Assembly (NCBI GenBank): GCA_030539985.1
Contig: JAUNXD010000009.1
Coordinates: 11,620 to 17,899 of the forward strand
Direction: 5' to 3'
DNA: 6,280 bases
Origin: Methanobrevibacter sp.
GTDB taxonomy: Archaea > Methanobacteriota > Methanobacteria > Methanobacteriales > Methanobacteriaceae
Position numbers and translations under genes: made by a program. Of this stretch, positions 1 through 4,699 are shown piece after piece (position 1 is the stretch's first letter; each line of letters begins with the position of its first letter). The notes beneath the pieces are model-generated. The model was not told where the DNA came from, did no database searches, and saw only the letters and a program-made list of their open reading frames with translations.

Positions 1-494
1 GCATAATATGCAATCTCATCCATATTCTCAATAATACTGTTCATGTACTCTGAGGATTTTTCATCAAAACCGGGTGCAAAAACGAAATTGGTTATCTGAT
101 AGTCCCCCGGACCTTGCGGGCCCCTGTTAGAGTGAATATCCAAAAACAGATTATATTCCTTATCTATAATATCATCCTTAATGAATTCCTGTGCGAGCAA
201 CTGTCCCTCCAATCGGCCTTCAGTCTGTGAAGTCTTATCGGTAACATTGATGTTATACAGATAATAGCAATTCTTCAAATCACCTTTGGAGGTTAAACTT
301 TCAAACAATGCCCTGTGGGATTTGCTTTCAAGAGGATGCATTCCAATTACATAAGCAATTTTGATTTTAGAGCCAGCATCTCCAAAAGGACCGTGCAGAT
401 GCACACATCCCAAATCATTTTCGCCTATTAGTTCAGACGCATATTCGGTTGAATCAACTTGAGCCTCAAAAGTGGGACCATCAGGAAAATTCAT
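1..494 (-). CDS. Zinc carboxypeptidase/deacylase-like protein (M14 or AstE/AspA-like), partial
   Basis: This gene is cut at the left window edge; 164 complete N-terminal codons are visible. I translated it from the ATG at 494, which has a Shine-Dalgarno site (AGGTG, 500-504) five bases upstream. Residues 49-58 (VIGMHPLESK) carry an HxxE pair (H53, E56), and residues 119-124 (DIHSNR) supply a later histidine (H121). This order, HxxE followed about 65 residues later by a histidine at the end of a hydrophobic strand, is the zinc-ligand layout of the M14 carboxypeptidase and succinylglutamate desuccinylase/aspartoacylase superfamily. There is no signal peptide, so a cytoplasmic location is likely. 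The catalytic glutamate expected near the C-terminus lies outside the window. The substrate cannot be told. It follows ferritin with a 38-bp gap that holds a terminator-like hairpin. The family call is inferred from motifs; an uncharacterised relative is equally possible. Confidence 0.55.
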   Translation of the reverse strand, partial: MNFPDGPTFEAQVDSTEYASELIGENDLGCVHLHGPFGDAGSKIKIAYVIGMHPLESKSHRALFESLTSKGDLKNCYYLYNINVTDKTSQTEGRLEGQLLAQEFIKDDIIDKEYNLFLDIHSNRGPQGPGDYQITNFVFAPGFDEKSSEYMNSIIENMDEIAYY

Positions 495-504
495 TAAAAC
501 ACCT

Positions 505-540
505 AAAAAAAGTTTTAAAGACTAGATGAAATCTAGTCTT
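505..540 (-). terminator. Hairpin plus T7 tract at the 3' end of the ferritin gene
   Basis: A perfect 10-bp inverted repeat (AAGACTAGAT at 518-527, ATCTAGTCTT at 531-540) with a 3-nt loop overlaps the ferritin stop codon. On the minus strand it is followed by TAAAAC and seven T (A7 on the plus strand, 505-511). Oligo-T tracts terminate archaeal transcription and the hairpin may protect the 3' end. The T tract ends directly at the Shine-Dalgarno site of the next gene, so it could also act as a partial terminator between ferritin and the downstream gene. Confidence 0.6.
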
Positions 541-1033
541 CGGAAGGTGCACGTGCACCTAATTCTTTGTTCAATTCGTAAATTAATCTGTTGTCGCCAT
601 CAGCGAGTTTGATTTTTGCAACAAGTTCCATTGCGTTTTCTTCCTCTTCAACTTGCTCTTCAACAAACCATTGGAGGAAGTTGTTGGTTGCATGGTCTTT
701 TTCTTCAATAGCCAAATCAACCAGATCGTCAATAAGTCCGGATACTTTTTTCTCATGTTCAAGAACATGTTCGAATGCTGCTACAGGAGAATCCCATTCG
801 GTTTGAGGTGCTTCGATTTCGGTTAAGGTTACGGAAGCTCCTCTTCTTATGATATAATCATAGAATTTCATTCCATGTTCAAGTTCTTCTTCTGCCTGTA
901 CTCTCATCCAGTTGGCAAATCCTGCTAAATCTTCATCTTCAAAGTAAGCTGCCATGGACAAGTATAAATATCCTGAGTAAACTTCAGCATTTAATTGGCC
1001 ATTTAAAGCTTTTTCCATTTTTTCTGATACCAT
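533..1033 (-). CDS. ftnA: Ferritin, bacterial FtnA type (iron storage, ferroxidase)
   Basis: A 166-residue non-haem ferritin that should assemble into a 24-subunit shell, oxidise Fe(II) and store Fe(III) in the cytoplasm. The residues known as the diiron ferroxidase site in E. coli FtnA are present at the same numbers: E17, E50, H53, E94, Q127 and E130, plus Y24. The four-helix-bundle segments follow in order, with EVYSGYLYLSMAAYF in helix A and the EEELEHG motif in helix B. No haem-binding methionine typical of bacterioferritin is evident at the usual site. Length is normal for the family. The start is fixed by a GGTGAT Shine-Dalgarno site (1037-1042) four bases upstream of ATG. Upstream sequence is unusual: a transposon-end-like structured element begins about 12 bp before the start, so the promoter probably lies beyond it near 1156-1172. 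In a methanogen such a protein would limit free iron and oxidative damage. Family assignment is firm; iron regulation is not visible in the sequence. Confidence 0.95.
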   Translation of the reverse strand: MVSEKMEKALNGQLNAEVYSGYLYLSMAAYFEDEDLAGFANWMRVQAEEELEHGMKFYDYIIRRGASVTLTEIEAPQTEWDSPVAAFEHVLEHEKKVSGLIDDLVDLAIEEKDHATNNFLQWFVEEQVEEEENAMELVAKIKLADGDNRLIYELNKELGARAPSED

Positions 1034-1045
1034 TATATCACCACT

Positions 1046-1155
1046 TTGAACTACCTCAACTTTTAGAAGTTGAGGATTCTTACTTCACGGGCTGTACACT
1101 CTTGTGAGCATAGGATTACCGTGCTATCCCCCTCGTCCCGAAGGTTCAGACAATA
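1046..1155 (-). mobile_element. Relic right end / omegaRNA-like end of an IS200/IS605-type TnpB element
   Basis: Read on the minus strand, the segment runs from GTCTGAACC through GTGAAGTAAGAATCC into a 9-bp hairpin (CCTCAACTT/AAGTTGAGG, 1054-1075, loop of 4) and then GGTAGTTCAA. The pattern GAAGnAAGAAnCC, hairpin, GGnAGTTCA is, from my memory of the family, the typical right end of IS605/IS1341 elements and the 3' end of the TnpB guide RNA. Further pairings fit a folded RNA: CACGG (1086-1090) with CCGTG (1119-1123), and GGAT (1113-1116) with ATCC (1126-1129), which together make a pseudoknot. No tnpB or tnpA reading frame remains in the window, so this would be an orphan end. It now sits just upstream of the ferritin start and may form most of that mRNA's leader. 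A cis-regulatory leader unrelated to transposons is the alternative. Confidence 0.6.
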
Positions 1156-1172
1156 GTTTAATTTAATTTTCT
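1156..1172 (-). promoter_or_regulatory. Possible ferritin promoter (AT-rich TATA-like stretch)
   Basis: On the minus strand the sequence AAAATTAAATTAAAC precedes the structured element. If it acts as the TATA box, transcription would start near 1130-1138 and give ferritin a leader of about 100 nt made largely of the transposon-end-like structure. The match is loose and no better candidate is seen closer to the ferritin start. Confidence 0.3.
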
Positions 1173-1372
1173 AACATGATTATCGTTGAAAATTTTGAAT
1201 TAAACTTTTTATTGTCATTTTTTGTTATGTTTTTCTTATTATTTAAATCAAATCCAAGAGCATTTGATAAGTAACTATGCTCCCTCATTTTGTGCAATTC
1301 ATCCTCGATTTGCAGAAGTAAAGGTATTCTTGCACGATTAGATAAACTTTGTATTTGATTTCTTATATAGTT
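1163..1372 (-). pseudogene. Open stretch without start, possible gene fragment
   Basis: Between in-frame stops on the minus strand there is a 69-codon open stretch reading in part NQIQSLSNRARIPLLLQIED and then ELHKMREHSYLSNALGFDL, closing in a Lys/Asn-rich tail and TAA at 1163-1165. The composition (Leu, Ile, charged residues in a helical pattern) looks more protein-like than random AT-rich spacer, but the only ATG gives about 41 residues and has no clear ribosome site. It does not match the TnpB C-terminus (no CxxC zinc-ribbon motif). It could be the eroded end of a transposase or of a gene interrupted by the adjacent element. I do not recognise the family. Apart from the nudC promoter it is the only content of this part of the gap. 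Confidence 0.25.
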
Positions 1373-1428
1373 TTAACAGTCCGGTTTTAAACCCAATCTT
1401 AATAAGTCCTCAAAACATATCATTTAAC
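1363..1428 (+). promoter_or_regulatory. Promoter region of the NudC gene, possibly leaderless
   Basis: Two TATA-like boxes lie upstream of the start: TTATATAG (1363-1370) and CTTAATAAG (1399-1407). The second is centred 26 bp before the ATG at 1429, which would give a leaderless mRNA. No Shine-Dalgarno site is visible between 1410 and 1428, which agrees with leaderless translation. The first box would give a leader of about 37 nt. Confidence 0.45.
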
Positions 1429-2223
1429 ATGATTGAAAAATCACTCTATGAACACTATCAAATCGATTTCGATGAAGAGATGACTCCCGGAAATAATGAT
1501 TACTTGTTTGTTTTTAATAAAAAAAGACAGCTGTATTTAAACGAGGATAAGAAGTTAGCTGAAAGTCTTGACGATTTCAATGTCAATTTCTGTTTGTTTA
1601 TCGGAATGTATAAGGGTATGAAGGCCTTTTGCGTGAATGTTGAAGGCAATGAGGCATTCCATGATTTGAGGCAGGTATATGAGTTTGACCATGACCTTTA
1701 CCATATTGCCGCAAAAGCCGTTCTGGTAAACGATTGGTACATATCACATAAGTTTTGCGGAAGATGCGGAACACCAACTCAATTAGATGAAAAAGACATG
1801 ATGTTAAAATGCCCTTCATGCGGTCAAAACCATTATCCCCGCATCGCTCCTGCAATTATTGTGGCCATTAGAAAAGATGATGAATTGCTTATGGCTCAGC
1901 ATAGCTACCATGATACCATCAGATATGCCCTGATAGCAGGTTTTGTAGAACCCGGCGAAAGCATTGAGGAAGCGGTACATCGTGAGGTTTTAGAGGAAGT
2001 CGGAATAAAGATTAAAAACCTGAAATACATGAAAAGCCAATCCTGGCCATTTCCAAACTCACTGATGCTTGGATTTACCGGTGAATACGAATCCGGTGAG
2101 ATTAAAGTGGACGGTGATGAGATTGTCAGGGCAAAATGGTTTAAAAAAGATGAAATAGAAAGATATGATTCAGACATCAGCATATCCGATTGGCTGATTC
2201 AGGATTTCATCGATGACAATTAA
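1429..2223 (+). CDS. nudC: NAD(H) pyrophosphatase NudC (Nudix hydrolase)
   Basis: A 264-residue enzyme expected to split NADH (or NAD+) into NMN(H) and AMP in the cytoplasm; bacterial NudC also removes NAD caps from RNA. A four-cysteine zinc ribbon (C110, C113, C128, C131) precedes the catalytic domain. The Nudix box is complete at 171-193 (G171, E177, R185, E186, E189, E190, G192 of GX5EX7REUXEEXGU). It is followed by SQSWPFPNS (203-211), the NADH-specific signature SQPWPFPxS with one change. Length is close to the E. coli enzyme (257 residues), and the divergent N-terminal 100 residues are usual in this family. The start was chosen because it places a TATA-like box 26 bp upstream. The gene stands alone on its strand between minus-strand genes, and its stop overlaps the converging MalY gene. 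Assignment is firm; whether the archaeal enzyme acts on free NADH or on capped RNA is open. Confidence 0.93.
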   Translation: MIEKSLYEHYQIDFDEEMTPGNNDYLFVFNKKRQLYLNEDKKLAESLDDFNVNFCLFIGMYKGMKAFCVNVEGNEAFHDLRQVYEFDHDLYHIAAKAVLVNDWYISHKFCGRCGTPTQLDEKDMMLKCPSCGQNHYPRIAPAIIVAIRKDDELLMAQHSYHDTIRYALIAGFVEPGESIEEAVHREVLEEVGIKIKNLKYMKSQSWPFPNSLMLGFTGEYESGEIKVDGDEIVRAKWFKKDEIERYDSDISISDWLIQDFIDDN

Positions 2224-3404
2224 ATGCCTTTGGACAATGCATTGATATTGTTCAGGGCAATTACACCTGATTTAAGTCTTCTCAAACCATCATCCAATAA
2301 CTTTGGAGGACATGCAATGTTCATCCTTAAAAATCCGTCGCCGATTTCGCCAAAATCTCTTCCGGCAGATAAGAACAGACCCTGATTCTGGCGCAGAAAC
2401 TCGCTTAAAACCTTTGAGGATACATTAATCGCCCTGCAATCAAGCCATAACAGGTATGTAGCATCACATTCAACAAGTTTAACTGTCGGCAATTCTCTTT
2501 CCAGATAATACCTGACAGTCAGTTTGTTTTGATATATCACTTCCCTAAGCTCTTCAAGCCATTCTTCACAGCAGTTGTAGGCGGCTTCAACGGCACTGAC
2601 GGCAAATACATTACACGAATCAGAGTTGTCCACATGCAGCTGCACTTTAATCCTTTCAAGCAATTCCGGATTTTTAGAATAAACAATCGAGCTTTGAAAA
2701 CCGGCAACATTGAATGATTTGGAAGGTGATATGCACAAAATGCTTTTATCATAATCAGACGAGGTCATGAATGGGTTGTAGAGCTTTCCGGGGTCTGTCA
2801 AATCACAATGAATCTCATCAGATATCAGGATAACGTCATGCTTTTTGCACAGTTCCCCAATTTTGGCCAGATCCTCTTTTGACCAGATTTTTCCGACAGG
2901 ATTTTGAGGATTGCAAAGAATCATCATTTTAACATGAGATAATTTTTCATCCAAATCATCGAAATCAATCCTGTACTCGCCATTTTCATAGACAAGCTCG
3001 TTTTCAACGACACGACGGTTATTATCCCCAATTACATAGAAAAACACATGATAAACCGGTGACTGGATTAATATGCCGTCGTTTTCATCGGTAAGGCACC
3101 TGATCATTGATGAAATTGAAGGCATCACCCCTGTTGCATAAAGCATTTCCTCACGAGACATTCTCAAATCGTATCGTCCGGCCCACCAGTTAATGTATGC
3201 TTCAAATAAGGAATCCGGAACTATTGAATAACCATATATTGGATGTGAAGCTCTTTTTAAAATAGCTTCGTGGATTTCAGGGGCCACTTCAAAATCCATG
3301 TCCGCCACCCACATCGGCAGGTCATCGCCAAACAGGTCCCATTTAAGCGAATTGGTGTTTTTCCTCTCAGTTACGCTTTCAAAATTATAATCAGTATTTT
3401 TCAT
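2220..3404 (-). CDS. MalY/PatB-type PLP enzyme (C-S beta-lyase / aminotransferase)
   Basis: A 394-residue fold-type I pyridoxal-phosphate enzyme of the aminotransferase class I/II superfamily, subgroup MalY/PatB, whose members cleave cystathionine or cysteine to release homocysteine or sulfide plus pyruvate and ammonia. Visible landmarks are the N-terminal LPMWVADMDF (29-38) characteristic of this subgroup, HPIYGYS (54-60), NPQNPVGKIW (165-174, N168 contacts PLP), SDEIH (195-199, D196 pairs with the pyridine nitrogen), SPSKSFNVAG (226-235, K229 forms the Schiff base) and FLRMN (358-362, R360 binds the substrate carboxylate). Length is normal. The start overlaps the end of the nitroreductase gene by 14 nt (ATGAAAAATACTGA), so the two are probably one operon with coupled translation; only a weak AGGA lies upstream. 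The stop overlaps nudC tail-to-tail. Substrate (cystathionine, cysteine or another amino acid) cannot be settled from sequence. Confidence 0.9.
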   Translation of the reverse strand: MKNTDYNFESVTERKNTNSLKWDLFGDDLPMWVADMDFEVAPEIHEAILKRASHPIYGYSIVPDSLFEAYINWWAGRYDLRMSREEMLYATGVMPSISSMIRCLTDENDGILIQSPVYHVFFYVIGDNNRRVVENELVYENGEYRIDFDDLDEKLSHVKMMILCNPQNPVGKIWSKEDLAKIGELCKKHDVILISDEIHCDLTDPGKLYNPFMTSSDYDKSILCISPSKSFNVAGFQSSIVYSKNPELLERIKVQLHVDNSDSCNVFAVSAVEAAYNCCEEWLEELREVIYQNKLTVRYYLERELPTVKLVECDATYLLWLDCRAINVSSKVLSEFLRQNQGLFLSAGRDFGEIGDGFLRMNIACPPKLLDDGLRRLKSGVIALNNINALSKGI

Positions 3405-3906
3405 AATGAATCCTTGACCCGTCGAATTTGTCCATAAACTTGTTTTCCCATCCCTCGGCAGGATAGCCCAATGTAATTACGCAGAACGGAACGTGGTTTT
3501 CATTATCCAAACCAAATAGTTCGCTAACCGCTTCCATTGTTTCGGGAGTCGGTGCAACGCCGTTCCAAAGTCCGCCCAAACCGAGATTGACAGCTTCAAG
3601 CAGCATGTTTTCAGCTGCTGCAGACATGTCCTGCTGCCAGTGAAGCTTGTAAAAAGCCCTTTCAATGTTTGCAACAAGCAAGATTGCAACCGGTGCTGTT
3701 TCAACTCTCGGTTTGATTTCAGCAAGTTTTGCGAGTGTATCCTTGTTTTTGATTACTACAAATTCCCAAGGCTCCGCTCCAAGTCTTGATCCAGGAGCCT
3801 GCATGCCTGCCTTAAGGATTTTTAGAATATCCTCGTCACTGACTTTTCTATCCTGATATTGCCTGATACTTCTTCTTGTGTTTATTATTTCTTCAAATTC
3901 AACCAT
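3391..3906 (-). CDS. Nitroreductase family FMN oxidoreductase
   Basis: A 171-residue flavoprotein of the nitroreductase superfamily, expected to bind FMN as a homodimer and reduce a quinone, nitro compound or other acceptor with NAD(P)H. The N-terminal NTRRSIRQY (9-17) supplies the FMN phosphate contacts (R11, R12, R15); APGSRLGAEPWEFVVI (37-52) corresponds to the usual SAPSxxNxQPWxFxVV; DMSAAAENMLLEAVNLGLGG (93-112) is the dimer/FMN helix and ITLGYPAE (144-151) the C-terminal FMN strand. A longer in-frame reading from 4155 exists, but it runs through the divergent gene and its promoter. I chose the ATG at 3906 because it starts exactly at the conserved domain and lies about 28 bp from a TATA box, giving a leaderless mRNA. 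An ATG at 3927 would sit at or inside the TATA region. It is first in an operon with the MalY-type gene. The physiological substrate is unknown. Confidence 0.9.
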   Translation of the reverse strand: MVEFEEIINTRRSIRQYQDRKVSDEDILKILKAGMQAPGSRLGAEPWEFVVIKNKDTLAKLAEIKPRVETAPVAILLVANIERAFYKLHWQQDMSAAAENMLLEAVNLGLGGLWNGVAPTPETMEAVSELFGLDNENHVPFCVITLGYPAEGWENKFMDKFDGSRIHYEKY

Positions 3907-3964
3907 ATTTTTAAATAACAATTTCATGATATATATAATTAAGTTTAAAAAAGGAGGTGACGAT
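3907..3964. promoter_or_regulatory. Compact divergent promoter, nitroreductase / DUF308 gene
   Basis: Only 58 bp separate the two start codons. On the minus strand TTATATATA (about 3930-3938) lies 24-32 bp before the nitroreductase ATG, predicting a leaderless transcript. On the plus strand TTTTTAAATA (3908-3917) predicts a start near 3938 and a leader of about 27 nt that contains the perfect GGAGGTGA Shine-Dalgarno site (3953-3960), five bases ahead of ATG. The two core promoters overlap, so polymerase binding may be mutually exclusive. Confidence 0.6.
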
Positions 3965-4450
3965 ATGGGCATTAACAAAACTGCGGGAATTCTCTCAATA
4001 ATCATAGGTCTTATTTTTATTGTGTTTCCTATGTTTTCAGCGGGACTGGTTTCAGTGATTGTTGGTTTGAGCCTGCTTTTCTTTGGTATTTCAGCCGTAT
4101 TCATGGGCTGGAACATGAGACCTGCATTCAACGGATTATCCATTGTGGCAATCATTATCGGGATTCTTGCGATAATATTCGGATTCCTATTTCTGTTCTA
4201 CATCGATGCAGTATCATTCCTTATAGGCATACAGTTCTATATTGTTGGAATAATAATGATAGTCTTTGGAATAACCGGATTAATATCCAAAATGACAAAA
4301 ATATCCGCATTTTCCTCAATACTTGTTTTGATAATGGGTATTCTGTTGATAGCTCTTGCAGCATTTGCAATGAACAATCCGATTTACATTGCGATTGTAA
4401 TTGGAATTGTTTTAATAATTGAGGGCGTGGGTTTAATAATAGAAAATTAA
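3965..4450 (+). CDS. DUF308 (HdeD-like) six-helix integral membrane protein
   Basis: A 161-residue very hydrophobic protein with six predicted membrane helices at about residues 8-27, 28-48, 58-79, 84-106, 115-135 and 140-159. Soluble parts are short; the longest loop (49-57, GWNMRPAFN) lies between helices 2 and 3 and another (107-114, ISKMTKIS) between 4 and 5. The repeated pattern of glycine-rich helix pairs (GIxxIIxGxxxIxFP, then GLxxIxxGxxxI) is typical of DUF308 repeats, a family named after the acid-resistance protein HdeD and abundant in Methanobacteriales. A possible start 29 codons upstream (3878) is rejected because the start at 3965 has a perfect GGAGGTGA site at the right distance. 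The function is not known; no catalytic or transport motif is visible. It is transcribed alone, away from the nitroreductase operon. Confidence 0.85.
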   Translation: MGINKTAGILSIIIGLIFIVFPMFSAGLVSVIVGLSLLFFGISAVFMGWNMRPAFNGLSIVAIIIGILAIIFGFLFLFYIDAVSFLIGIQFYIVGIIMIVFGITGLISKMTKISAFSSILVLIMGILLIALAAFAMNNPIYIAIVIGIVLIIEGVGLIIEN

Positions 4451-4452
4451 AA

Positions 4453-4534
4453 GGACCCGGCCACAACATAATATGAAAAAAAGAAACAACCATCATCATT
4501 TTTAAACTAAATACCGGAGATAATGGCCAGGTCC
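4453..4534 (-). repeat. Long-range inverted repeat, 11-bp arms
   Basis: GGACCCGGCCA (4453-4463) and TGGCCAGGTCC (4524-4534) are complementary with one mismatch. The mismatch is C-A if the plus strand is transcribed but a U-G wobble if the minus strand is, which favours a minus-strand RNA. The GC content of the arms is far above the surrounding AT-rich sequence. Inside lie A7 (4476-4482, T7 on the minus strand) and T5 (4499-4503, a possible terminator for the DUF308 gene). On the minus strand ACCTGG can instead pair locally with CCGGT, so two folds exclude each other. Confidence 0.5.
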
Positions 4535-4621
4535 CATTTTATCGAAGTCTACACCAAATGAAGCATGTTGAGCTCACCGGTTGGCTTGGTTATCGCAAAA
4601 CCGATGAATTTCAACATGCAA
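4476..4621 (-). ncRNA. Candidate unannotated structured RNA
   Basis: The 250 bp between the converging genes hold no plausible protein. A minus-strand TATA box (4644-4651) predicts a start near 4621, exactly where a strong hairpin begins. That hairpin has a 9-bp outer stem (4563-4571 with 4611-4619), a small internal loop, then a 10-bp inner stem (4573-4582 with 4599-4608) and a 16-nt loop. Two inner pairs (4573-4608 and 4577-4604) are G-U on the minus strand but C-A on the plus strand, which points to minus-strand transcription. The RNA would end at the T7 tract at 4482-4476, or slightly beyond, where the 4453-4534 repeat could close. It matches no tRNA, SRP RNA, C/D or H/ACA pattern that I could see. 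It might also be a long 3' UTR of the gene at 4700-5479. Confidence 0.45.
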
Positions 4622-4643
4622 TTAATACTTTGTTTTCAAGACA

Positions 4644-4651
4644 AATATAAA
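4644..4651 (-). promoter_or_regulatory. TATA box for the candidate RNA
   Basis: The minus strand reads TTTATATT, close to the archaeal consensus TTTATATA. Its centre is 26 bp upstream of 4621, where the first hairpin arm begins. This spacing is what makes an independent transcript plausible. Confidence 0.4.
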
Positions 4652-4657
4652 TTGTCG

Positions 4658-4685
4658 AAGTGCGAAAATGTGCTTTGTCGCACTT
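4658..4685. repeat. Inverted repeat AAGTGCGA / TCGCACTT (operator or 3' hairpin)
   Basis: Perfect 8-bp arms (4658-4665 and 4678-4685) flank a 12-nt spacer. The dyad lies 15 bp after the stop codon at 4700-4702 and just upstream of the TATA box at 4644-4651. It may be the 3' hairpin of the gene at 4700-5479, although no T tract follows directly, or an operator for the candidate RNA. A second, weaker pairing (TGTGC with GCACA) overlaps it. Confidence 0.4.
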
Positions 4686-4699
4686 GCACAAAGTATATA

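Noticed and set aside
1081..1155. CRISPR repeat or tRNA remnant in the GC-richer block upstream of ferritin
   Set aside because: There are no repeated units with spacers, and no cloverleaf or T-loop sequence; the transposon-end pattern explains it better.
3907..4155. 83-codon N-terminal extension of the nitroreductase
   Set aside because: It would run through the DUF308 coding region and the divergent promoter; the conserved domain starts at the ATG at 3906, which has a TATA box at leaderless distance.
4221..4499. Minus-strand reading frame of 92 codons antisense to the DUF308 gene
   Set aside because: It lies opposite a clearly real membrane-protein gene, has low-complexity composition from hydrophobic codons read in reverse, and no ribosome site.
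4493..4499. C-box-like ATGATGA on the minus strand, hinting at a C/D guide RNA
   Set aside because: No matching D box (CTGA) or C'/D' pair lies at a suitable distance.
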